A DNA stretch of 5,606 nt from an uncultured Acidimicrobiales bacterium (GTDB lineage Bacteria; Actinomycetota; Acidimicrobiia; Acidimicrobiales; Aldehydirespiratoraceae), in the NCBI GenBank assembly GCA_938091985.1, contig CALKOE010000408.1:1-5606 (forward strand), in the 5' to 3' direction. Each line of letters opens with the position of its first letter. Position 1 is the first letter of the stretch. The notes below the pieces were generated by a model. The model did not search any database. It was not told where the DNA came from and was given only the letters and a program-made list of their open reading frames with translations. This document shows positions 1 through 5,438 of the stretch, one piece after another. The position numbers and the translations under genes are program-made.

Positions 1-1244
1 GCAGCGAATGTCTCGTTGTTGAGATCGGCGCCGGCAGCCTCGGCGATCACCTTGAAGAGCTCGAGCGCCTGGCAGGAACGCACGATCAGGCCGACCACGT
101 CGGTCGTCTGATCTTCGGGTCGAATCTCGACCGGAGCGTCGTCGTCGAACGCGTTGTCGAACGTGTCGACGCATTCCTTCACGCCCGCCTGGTCCGCCTC
201 GTAGAGATCGGCCTCGTCGGCCGACACGATCGCCACTGCGCCGACAAGTGCGTCGGTGGTGTAGCCGAAGCCGTCGAGCAGACCGACATCGGTGCCCGGC
301 GCGTCGGTGACGACGTAGAGACCGTCCCACCCGTTGCGGGAGAGGGCGCCCGTGGTCGGAACCGACTGACCGGGAACGGGGATCACGACGTCGGCGCCGG
401 CGCTCTTCCAGATCTCGACGTTGACGTCCATCTCGTTGTCGATGGCCAACTGGTCGGAACTCGGGCTCGAGAACGAAGTGGAAGCCACAACCTCGACCCC
501 GGCGTCCTCGAGGATGCCCTGCATGATGTCGGCCGTCGGCACCGTGGCCGCCGCGGCGGACAGGGCCACCTTGCGTCCGTCGAGCAGACCAGCATCGAGC
601 AAGGTGGCGAGCTGTGCCTCGGCGGCGCGGGAGGCGAGCGGCAGGAAGCCGATCAGCGGTGCCAAGGAGCGCTCGAACGCCTCCGGCGTCGTGAGGAACG
701 TGTTGATCACGATGGTGTCGTTCTGCTCGGTGTAGCAAAGCGGGGCTTCGTTGCGAATCACGCCCATGGCAGCGAAGACCATTTCGTCCTGGGTGAACAC
801 GACACAGGCCTCATCTTGGGCAAGGCCGTCGGTCGGGTCGACACCGATGATCACCAGCTCGATCTCGCGTCCGAGCACACCGCCATTGGCGTTGATCGTG
901 TCGGCGGCCACCTGCCAGATCGCGTCGGCCTCGTGGGAAGGCTCCCAGCCGATCGCGGTGACATCGCTGTAGGGCACGCCGATCTTGATCGACGTCGACG
1001 TCACGCCCGGAGCCGAGTCGGTCAGCTCGATCGGAGGATCGGTCGGCTCGGGTGCGGCCTCGGTCGTGGTCGGCGTGTCGTCGCCGCCCTCGGTCGTGGT
1101 GGTCGCCTCCGTAGTGGTGGTCGTGGTGGTGTCGTCGGTGGACTCACTGCCACCGTCGTCACCGCACGCCGCGGCGAGAAGCGCCAGCGCGAGCAACATG
1201 GCGACGAGCGCACTGCCGCGTGAACGAAGCGAAGGTTGAGACAT
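1..1244 (-). CDS. ABC-transporter substrate-binding lipoprotein (Leu/Ile/Val-binding type), C-terminus beyond window
   Basis: Probably an extracytoplasmic, lipid-anchored solute receptor feeding an ABC importer. 414 codons are visible with no stop before the left edge. The start at 1244 gives a lipoprotein signal peptide: basic n-region with R7 and R9, hydrophobic core about residues 12-26, and LLAAAC with the acylated Cys at C27. Residues 37-71 are a Thr/Asp/Glu/Pro linker typical of actinobacterial surface lipoproteins. The mature fold begins at SIKIGV (85-90). INANGGVLGREIEL (117-130) is the signature helix-strand of the Peripla_BP_6 / LivJ family. C147 and C170 sit like the conserved N-lobe disulfide of LIV-binding proteins; C358 and C391 may form a second pair. 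The start is preceded by GGGGGAAAG directly abutting the ATG, a poor ribosome site, but the signal peptide fixes the start. The ligand is unknown: the family binds amino acids, amides, urea and aromatic acids. No permease or ATPase gene lies in the window. It follows the amidohydrolase on the same strand by 129 nt and could have its own promoter. Confidence 0.9.
   Translation of the reverse strand, partial: MSQPSLRSRGSALVAMLLALALLAAACGDDGGSESTDDTTTTTTTEATTTTEGGDDTPTTTEAAPEPTDPPIELTDSAPGVTSTSIKIGVPYSDVTAIGWEPSHEADAIWQVAADTINANGGVLGREIELVIIGVDPTDGLAQDEACVVFTQDEMVFAAMGVIRNEAPLCYTEQNDTIVINTFLTTPEAFERSLAPLIGFLPLASRAAEAQLATLLDAGLLDGRKVALSAAAATVPTADIMQGILEDAGVEVVASTSFSSPSSDQLAIDNEMDVNVEIWKSAGADVVIPVPGQSVPTTGALSRNGWDGLYVVTDAPGTDVGLLDGFGYTTDALVGAVAIVSADEADLYEADQAGVKECVDTFDNAFDDDAPVEIRPEDQTTDVVGLIVRSCQALELFKVIAEAAGADLNNETFA
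1032..1136 (-). repeat. low-complexity Thr-codon repeat encoding the lipoprotein linker
   Basis: Residues D37 to P71 of the lipoprotein are coded by imperfect runs of ACC/ACG/ACT triplets broken by Glu, Gly and Asp codons. There are seven Thr in a row at 39-45, four at 48-51 and three at 59-61. The linker probably holds the binding domain away from the membrane anchor. Such triplet runs are prone to length change by slippage. Confidence 0.75.
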
Positions 1245-1287
1245 CTTTCCCCCAAGTTGGAATGTCGAAGCCTGATCGGCTCACGAA

Positions 1288-1293
1288 AGCGTA
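1288..1293 (-). promoter_or_regulatory. possible -10 element for the substrate-binding lipoprotein gene
   Basis: The minus strand reads TACGCT here, matching the actinobacterial TAnnnT -10 pattern, and would place a transcript start about 40 nt before the ATG at 1244. No convincing -35 box is seen at the right distance (only TTCCGT 17 nt upstream). This is a weak call that would separate the lipoprotein from the amidohydrolase transcript. Confidence 0.25.
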
Positions 1294-1325
1294 GCCCAGC
1301 GCTGCAGCCGACGGAAGTCACGGTC

Positions 1326-1339
1326 TTCTCATGAGAGAA
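1326..1339. repeat. short perfect inverted repeat TTCTC-ATGA-GAGAA in the gap between genes
   Basis: The arms TTCTC and GAGAA are perfect complements around ATGA, and the inner ten bases TCTCATGAGA are a full palindrome. It lies 34 nt after the amidohydrolase stop and about 80 nt before the lipoprotein start. The stem is short, AT-containing and has no T-run, so it is a poor terminator. A dimeric-regulator site upstream of the lipoprotein gene is more plausible, but chance cannot be excluded. Confidence 0.3.
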
Positions 1340-1373
1340 CAACGTTTCCAGGCCACTCCCCCAACGCGGGCGC

Positions 1374-2588
1374 TCAGTACGTGGCCTGGTACTCCGGGAG
1401 GAACGTGTACGACGTCGAGTCCGGCGGCACTCGATCGAGCGGCGTGGCGATCTCGTCGACGGTCGGACCGACTCGGGCCGCAACCTCGTCGAGCGCGGCA
1501 AGATCGAAGCCGTAGAGATTTGCCGCAGCGCCGCCGACGATCGAGCGAACCTCGTCGACCGGCACGTCGCTGAGCCCGGCCCGCAACGCCTCTCGCGTGT
1601 AGGGCGTTGTGCCTTCCCGGTGCGGGAAGTCGGCACCCCACATCACATGGTCGAAGTTGACGTCGTGGCGATGGGGCACATCGTGGGGTTGCAGGAAGCT
1701 CGCACCCAGCCAGCAGTTGCGCTGGAGGTAGTCGCTCGGTCTCATTGGCCGGTCGACCATGGCCGAGTTGTCGAACTTCACCGTCTGCTTCTTCGGATCG
1801 GTGAGGGCATCGAACTTGGCATCCAAGGCCACTCCGAGCGCGCCGAGCCACTTGCATCCGCCCTGTTCGGTCGCCACGAATTGCAGCTCCGGATGGCGTT
1901 CGAAAACGCCACCGAAGATCAGGTGCCAGATGGTGCGATGACTCCAGAACGCGTATTCGTAGATGAGGATCGGCATCGACGCAGGGTCATCGGGCAAGGT
2001 CGGGGCCCCGCCGCCGGCATGGGTCACCACAGGCATGCCGACCTCGACCAACGCGGCCCACAGCGGGTCGTAGACGGCTGAATAGAGCGGGTCGATCGTG
2101 TTGGGCGGTACCGATGCCAAGAGCGCGCCACAGATCTCGGGTTGCTCGGCGGCCCACCGCACCTCGGCGACTGCGGCATCGACGTCGTTGGGAAGGAGTT
2201 GGATGACACCCTTGCGGCGTCCGGGAACGGCTCGACAGAAGTCGACCAACCAGCGGTTGTGCGCCGCGAGGCCGGCCCAACGACGGACGAACTCTTCGCG
2301 AGTCGTCGGCAGCGTGCCTGCCAAAGAGCGTCCAGGGAAGAATGGCGGGTACGTGTTCGGAAACACCACCTCAGCCGAGATGCCGTCGGCTTCGAGCGCG
2401 GCCAGCCGCCGGTCGCTGTCGTAGTTCATGAAGAAGTTGTCGTCATCTGCGTCAAGCCACGCCGACTCGAACGTGGCCGACCACGCGGCGAACTCGTCGT
2501 GCCACTCGGGGGCGAGATACGGCCGGTAGCCGGCGACATCGGCCCCGCCGTGTGTGTCGGCGGAGATGATCGTGAGTCGGTCGCTCAT
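1374..2588 (-). CDS. metal-dependent amidohydrolase family protein (amidohydrolase_2 / ACMSD-like TIM barrel)
   Basis: A cytoplasmic 404-residue TIM-barrel enzyme of the amidohydrolase_2 superfamily, whose members hydrolyse C-N/C-O bonds or decarboxylate aromatic and muconate acids. The N-terminal strand IISADTHGG (7-15) carries the first metal motif as D11-x-H13. PVVTHAGG (186-193) supplies H190, FVATEQGG (237-244) closes a later strand, and WGADFPHREG (317-326) supplies the conserved acid D320, with H323 and E325 beside it. ANLYGFD (356-362) is the usual C-terminal helix end. Length is normal for actinobacterial members that begin with an SADxH motif. No signal peptide or membrane segment is seen. 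The first His of the classical HxH pair is Asp, and the usual loop His near 240 is Glu, both known variants in this branch. The ATG overlaps the stop of the upstream crotonase gene (ATGA), so the two are probably co-translated; only a weak GAGAAG ribosome site is present. Substrate unknown: an acyl or aromatic carboxylate intermediate is inferred from context. Confidence 0.88.
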   Translation of the reverse strand: MSDRLTIISADTHGGADVAGYRPYLAPEWHDEFAAWSATFESAWLDADDDNFFMNYDSDRRLAALEADGISAEVVFPNTYPPFFPGRSLAGTLPTTREEFVRRWAGLAAHNRWLVDFCRAVPGRRKGVIQLLPNDVDAAVAEVRWAAEQPEICGALLASVPPNTIDPLYSAVYDPLWAALVEVGMPVVTHAGGGAPTLPDDPASMPILIYEYAFWSHRTIWHLIFGGVFERHPELQFVATEQGGCKWLGALGVALDAKFDALTDPKKQTVKFDNSAMVDRPMRPSDYLQRNCWLGASFLQPHDVPHRHDVNFDHVMWGADFPHREGTTPYTREALRAGLSDVPVDEVRSIVGGAAANLYGFDLAALDEVAARVGPTVDEIATPLDRVPPDSTSYTFLPEYQATY

Positions 2589-3352
2589 CGGCGCATCTTC
2601 TCGAGATTCGCGCGCAGGTCGTCGGAGTCAAACGTGGCCGCCTCGGCCGCCATCGCATAGTCGAGCGTGGCCAGCACCGCTCGCTCCAGATGGATGTTCA
2701 TCACCCTCTTGGTCGCTTCAACCGCCTGCTGCGGCAGACCAGCGAGCCGGTGCGCCGCCGTCGATGCCGACGCGAACACCTCTTCATCGGCGACCACATG
2801 ATTCGCAAGCCCGATCTCCGCCGCCCGCGAAGCCGAAATGCGGTCACCCGTGAAGGCGAACTCCTTGGCCAACTGCAGGCTCGTCATCAGCGGCCAGGTG
2901 ATCGGTCCGCCGTCGGCCGCCACGAGCCCGACGACCACGTGGGGGTCGGCGAGGTGGGCCGACTCCGCCATGTACACGACGTCGGAGAGGGCCACGAGGC
3001 TGCAGCCCAGGCCGACCGCAGGTCCGTTCACCGCCGCAACCACCGGCACGCGGGTGCGCATCATGTTGAGCACGAGGCTCTTGCCCACTTCGATCTCGTG
3101 CTTGCGGATCACCGGGTCGTTCGCCATTGCCTCCAGCAGGGCGAAGTCGCCACCGGCAGAGAAGGCGCGACCCTTGCCGGTGATGACGACAGCTCGGGCC
3201 TCCACGTCGGCATCGATCATCGGCCAGACCTCGGCCAGGCCACGATGCACACCGGGATTCACGGCATTGAGATCGTCGGGCCGGTTGATCCGAATGACCC
3301 GGATCGGGCCATCGGCCTCGACCTCGACCTCTTCGGGGAGACGTTCGTACAT
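2585..3352 (-). CDS. crotonase-superfamily protein (enoyl-CoA hydratase/isomerase-like) lacking both hydratase glutamates
   Basis: A 255-residue cytoplasmic acyl-CoA enzyme with the crotonase fold, normal family length. Visible motifs: IRINRPDDLNAV (20-31), the CoA/oxyanion segment AFSAGGDF (63-70), the second oxyanion helix NGPAVGLGCSL (109-119), LADPHVVVGLVAADGG (134-149), and FTGDRISASRAAEIGL (167-182) before the C-terminal helix bundle. By alignment from memory with rat mitochondrial hydratase, the catalytic Glu144 and Glu164 positions are S118 and H138, so simple hydration of enoyl-CoA is doubtful; D147 in AADGG is a possible alternative acid. Isomerase, hydrolase or another CoA-thioester role fits better. 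I chose ATG 3352: it has GGAG at 3363-3366, lies downstream of promoter-like elements, and matches where homologues begin. An in-frame ATG at 3436 has a far stronger ribosome site but would add 28 residues with low GC3 (about 63 percent) and rare AGA/ACA codons. It leads the leftward operon and overlaps the amidohydrolase start. Confidence 0.9.
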   Translation of the reverse strand: MYERLPEEVEVEADGPIRVIRINRPDDLNAVNPGVHRGLAEVWPMIDADVEARAVVITGKGRAFSAGGDFALLEAMANDPVIRKHEIEVGKSLVLNMMRTRVPVVAAVNGPAVGLGCSLVALSDVVYMAESAHLADPHVVVGLVAADGGPITWPLMTSLQLAKEFAFTGDRISASRAAEIGLANHVVADEEVFASASTAAHRLAGLPQQAVEATKRVMNIHLERAVLATLDYAMAAEAATFDSDDLRANLEKMRR

Positions 3353-3367
3353 GGTGGCGGTGCTCCG

Positions 3368-3396
3368 TTGAAGGCGTTCTCTCCACAGGATAATGT
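3368..3396 (+). promoter_or_regulatory. candidate promoter of the reductase/phosphoesterase operon
   Basis: TTGAAG at 3368-3373 and TAATGT at 3391-3396 are 17 nt apart. They match the -35 consensus at four of six bases and the actinobacterial TAnnnT -10 pattern. Transcription would start near 3403, giving a 5' leader of about 50 nt. Called by eye only. Confidence 0.4.
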
Positions 3397-3403
3397 CATT
3401 CTC
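3389..3403. promoter_or_regulatory. near-palindromic operator candidate GATAATG-T-CATTCTC
   Basis: Two seven-base arms around a central T match as inverted repeats at six of seven positions, with a perfect AATG-n-CATT core. The element covers the -10 box of both divergent promoter candidates. A homodimeric regulator such as a TetR- or GntR-type protein would fit; no regulator gene is in the window. Confidence 0.45.
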
Positions 3404-3417
3404 ACTCGCTGTCGCAA
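3390..3417 (-). promoter_or_regulatory. candidate promoter of the crotonase/amidohydrolase operon
   Basis: On the minus strand TTGCGA (3417-3412) and CATTAT (3395-3390) are spaced by 16 nt; CATTAT matches TATAAT at four of six bases. The start point would fall near 3383, leaving a leader of about 30 nt that includes the GGAG at 3366-3363 and leads to the ATG at 3352. It shares its -10 bases with the rightward promoter. Confidence 0.35.
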
Positions 3418-3442
3418 GGAACCCGTCACTGCCCATGCCTGC

Positions 3443-3453
3443 AACCTCCTCCT
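3443..3453 (-). promoter_or_regulatory. strong Shine-Dalgarno-like run before the alternative ATG at 3436
   Basis: The minus strand reads AGGAGGAGGTT, then six bases, then ATG at 3436-3434, in frame with the crotonase. By spacing and complementarity it is the best ribosome site on the strand. It competes with ATG 3352, but the extra 28 codons look non-coding and would place the start upstream of the predicted promoter. On the plus strand the same bases sit just before the reductase start, where they are the complement of a ribosome site and so give no help there. Confidence 0.35.
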
Positions 3454-3454
3454 G

Positions 3455-4495
3455 ATGGGGTCCCCCGCTCCCCGGTTCGTGCCGCTCACGATCACCGACA
3501 TCATCGACGAAACGGCCGACGCCCGATCGTTCGTGTTCGCGGTCCCCGAAGCTGCGCGCGACGCCTTTGCATACGCCGCCGGGCAGTACTGCACCTTCAA
3601 GGTCGAGGTCGACGGCGTCACCCAGCTGCGGTGCTACTCGATGTCGAGTTCGCCCGACATCGACGAACCCATCCGCACCACCGTGAAGCGAGTGGCCGAC
3701 GGGGTCGTCTCCAACTACTTGAACGACCGTCTCGCCGTGGGCGACGAGTTGCTCGCCACTCCCCCGGCCGGCGTGTTCTGCCTCGAGCCTGCCGACGCAC
3801 GTCCGGTCGTCGCATTCGCCGGTGGCAGCGGAATCACCCCCGTCGCATCGATCGCCAAGAGTGCGCTCGCATCGACGGAGCGGCCGGTTCGTCTGCTGTT
3901 CGCCAATGGCGACGCTCAGTCGGTGATTCTGGGCGGCGAACTCGATGCCCTTGCCGACAGCCATCCGGATCGGTTCCAACTCAGCCACCACTTCGACGAC
4001 GCCACCGGCTTTCTCACCGCGGCCGATGTTGCGCACTTCGTGGGCGGCGACCTCGACGTGGCCGTCTATCTGTGTGGGCCGACCCCCTTCATGGACCTGG
4101 TCGAGGCCGCGCTCGGCGAGCTCGGCCACGACCCCGCGCTCCTACGAACCGAACGGTTCGTGAATGCCTCCGAGGATCCCGCCGATGAAGCCGCCGGTGC
4201 CGCCACAGCGAGCGATTCGCCAGCGACGATCGAGCTGAAGCTCAGCGGCGCCAGCCACACGCTCGACCACCACGGCGGCGAGACCGTTCTCGAGGCCGCG
4301 CGACGCGGCGGGCTGAACCCGCCCTTCTCGTGTCAGGCCGGCAACTGCGCAACCTGCATTGCCGAGCTGACCAGCGGCGAAGTACAGATGCGGGTCAACG
4401 ACGTGCTGACGCCCGAGGAGCTCGACGAAGGCTGGATCCTTACCTGCCAGTCGATCCCCACGACGCCTACGGTGTCGATCGCCTATCCCGACTGA
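3455..4495 (+). CDS. ferredoxin-type oxygenase reductase (FAD / NAD(P)H / C-terminal 2Fe-2S; PaaE/KshB-like)
   Basis: A 346-residue soluble electron-transfer flavoprotein that passes electrons from NAD(P)H via FAD to a plant-type 2Fe-2S cluster and on to an oxygenase partner. The FAD barrel spans about 8-112 with the flavin motif RCYSMSSSPD (59-68) and YAAGQYCTF (40-48). The nucleotide domain spans about 116-236 with VVAFAGGSGITPV (118-130) and VYLCGPTPFMDLVEAAL (204-220). After an Ala-rich linker (241-257) comes the ferredoxin domain, with C293-x4-C298-x2-C301-x29-C331, a complete ligand set. This domain order and length match the reductases of phenylacetyl-CoA epoxidase (PaaE) and 3-ketosteroid 9-alpha-hydroxylase (KshB). 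The ending, with GHDPALLRTERF before the linker, fits that group. Which oxygenase it serves is unknown, since none lies in the window. ATG 3455 lacks a Shine-Dalgarno site; GTG 3479 is an alternative. It heads a rightward operon with the phosphoesterase. Confidence 0.93.
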   Translation: MGSPAPRFVPLTITDIIDETADARSFVFAVPEAARDAFAYAAGQYCTFKVEVDGVTQLRCYSMSSSPDIDEPIRTTVKRVADGVVSNYLNDRLAVGDELLATPPAGVFCLEPADARPVVAFAGGSGITPVASIAKSALASTERPVRLLFANGDAQSVILGGELDALADSHPDRFQLSHHFDDATGFLTAADVAHFVGGDLDVAVYLCGPTPFMDLVEAALGELGHDPALLRTERFVNASEDPADEAAGAATASDSPATIELKLSGASHTLDHHGGETVLEAARRGGLNPPFSCQAGNCATCIAELTSGEVQMRVNDVLTPEELDEGWILTCQSIPTTPTVSIAYPD

Positions 4496-4498
4496 GGA
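4494..4498 (+). promoter_or_regulatory. ribosome binding site of the phosphoesterase, overlapping the reductase stop
   Basis: GAGGA begins inside the TGA stop of the reductase and lies nine bases before ATG 4508. This fixes the start and suggests the two genes share an mRNA with coupled translation. Confidence 0.6.
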
Positions 4499-4507
4499 CC
4501 TTCCCCC

Positions 4508-5383
4508 ATGCTCATCGCGCAGATCACCGACACTCACGTGACGTCCCCAGGTGGTTCGACCTGCGGGGGCGCCGTCGACTCTGCGGCCCGTCTCGCCGCG
4601 GCCATCGAACAGCTCAACGGCCTGACCGTCGCTCCCGACTGTCTGCTGATCACCGGCGACCTGGCCGACCAAGGCAACGCCGACGAATACGTCCACTTCG
4701 CCCAACTCGTCGCGAAGGTCGACATTCCGGTCCACCTGGCGATCGGAAACCACGACGACCCCGCCGCGATGCGTGCCCATCTCGATCTGCCCGAGCCCAT
4801 GCCCGGCGGGTGGTTGCAGTACTGCGTCGATGACTATCCGGTGCGGTTGATCTTCCTCGATTCCACAAGCGACGTGCACCACATGGGCGAGCTGTGCGAC
4901 GAGCGACTCACCTGGTTGCGCGACCGCCTCGCCGAGGAGCCCGACCGACCGACCGTCATCTCGATCCACCACCCGTTGTTCGACACCGGCATCGCGTTCC
5001 TCGATGCCGCCGGCACGGATTGGGCCGACGGCCTCGTGGCGTTGCTGGCCGAACACGACAACGTCGAGATGATCCTCAGCGGCCATGTCCACCGATCCAT
5101 CCAGTCGGTTGTGGGCGGGGTTCTCGCCAACATCTGTCCTTCGACCGCTCAGCAGACGACGCTCGATCTGGCCGCCAGCCCCTCGGCAGATGCACTGTTC
5201 GTGCTGGAGCCGGCGGCGTTTCAGATCCACCGCGTGGGCGAGGGCCCGGTCGTGACCCACACGATGCCCGTCGGTGACTTCACGGGCGTCATCGAAGTGA
5301 GCGAAGAAGCCCGTGCCGGCTTCGCCACGAAGGACCCCGCGGAGATGTTCGCCAAGCGCGACCACCACAGCCCGAGCGCCTGA
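4508..5383 (+). CDS. metallophosphoesterase, class III cyclic-nucleotide phosphodiesterase-like (CpdA/Rv0805 type)
   Basis: A 291-residue cytoplasmic calcineurin-fold phosphoesterase with a full di-metal ligand set. QITDTHV (5-11) gives D8 and H10, LLITGDLAD (47-54) gives D51, AIGNHDD (78-84) gives N81 and H82, ISIHHPLF (151-158) gives H154, and LSGHVHR (190-196) gives H193 and H195. Motif order and spacing match the class III cyclic-nucleotide phosphodiesterases such as bacterial CpdA and mycobacterial Rv0805, which hydrolyse 3',5'-cAMP or 2',3'-cyclic nucleotides. Other phosphodiester or phosphoprotein substrates remain possible in this promiscuous family. A C-terminal extension of about 80 residues (212-291) follows the last metal motif, longer than the catalytic core needs, as in some actinobacterial members. 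No signal peptide is seen. The gene starts 12 nt after the reductase stop, so it is likely co-transcribed, though no direct biochemical link between the two is obvious. Confidence 0.9.
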   Translation: MLIAQITDTHVTSPGGSTCGGAVDSAARLAAAIEQLNGLTVAPDCLLITGDLADQGNADEYVHFAQLVAKVDIPVHLAIGNHDDPAAMRAHLDLPEPMPGGWLQYCVDDYPVRLIFLDSTSDVHHMGELCDERLTWLRDRLAEEPDRPTVISIHHPLFDTGIAFLDAAGTDWADGLVALLAEHDNVEMILSGHVHRSIQSVVGGVLANICPSTAQQTTLDLAASPSADALFVLEPAAFQIHRVGEGPVVTHTMPVGDFTGVIEVSEEARAGFATKDPAEMFAKRDHHSPSA

Positions 5384-5405
5384 TCTCTGAGCAACTCGGC
5401 GGCCT

Positions 5406-5432
5406 TTGACTGTCATACCCGGTCACTAGTTT
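5406..5432 (+). promoter_or_regulatory. candidate promoter giving a leaderless DUF222 transcript
   Basis: TTGACT (5406-5411) and TAGTTT (5427-5432) match -35 and TAnnnT -10 patterns with a short 15-nt spacer. The -10 box ends seven bases before 5439-5441, the ATG of the next gene, so transcription could start on the A of that ATG. Leaderless mRNAs are common in actinobacteria. The spacing is not ideal. Confidence 0.4.
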
Positions 5433-5438
5433 TGGGGT

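Larger units (their letters stand above)
3353..3454. promoter_or_regulatory. divergent intergenic control region
   Basis: About 100 nt separate the chosen starts of the leftward crotonase operon and the rightward reductase operon. It is less GC-rich than the flanking genes and contains the paired promoter-like boxes, the near-palindrome and the Shine-Dalgarno-like run listed separately. Confidence 0.6.

Noticed and set aside
1032..1136. CRISPR or tandem DNA repeat array.
   Set aside because: The repetition is triplet-based and explained by Thr codons in a lipoprotein linker; there are no spacers or constant repeat units.
421..1239. Several plus-strand open frames opposite the lipoprotein gene.
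   Set aside because: They are reverse complements of the lipoprotein; the Val/Ser runs simply mirror its Thr-codon linker.
1326..1339. Rho-independent terminator after the amidohydrolase.
   Set aside because: The stem is only five base pairs, AT-containing, and no T-run follows in the reading direction.
1022..1636. A minus-strand open frame spanning the amidohydrolase end, the gap and the lipoprotein start.
   Set aside because: It is out of frame with both motif-bearing genes and is Arg/Ser/Pro-rich, typical of a frame-shifted shadow.
2690..3454. Plus-strand open frame fused in front of the reductase, antisense to the crotonase.
   Set aside because: The translation is His/Arg-rich with no family resemblance, while the opposite strand encodes a full crotonase.
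3353..4129. Minus-strand open frame continuing upstream of the crotonase for 259 codons, antisense to the reductase.
   Set aside because: It is the mirror frame of a well-supported reductase gene in GC-rich DNA; the translation has no recognisable domain and the crotonase domain is complete without it.
4142..5416. A 424-codon minus-strand open frame opposite the phosphoesterase and reductase end.
   Set aside because: It lies opposite two proteins with intact catalytic motifs; its own translation is low-complexity Gly/Val/Asp/Arg-rich without a domain.
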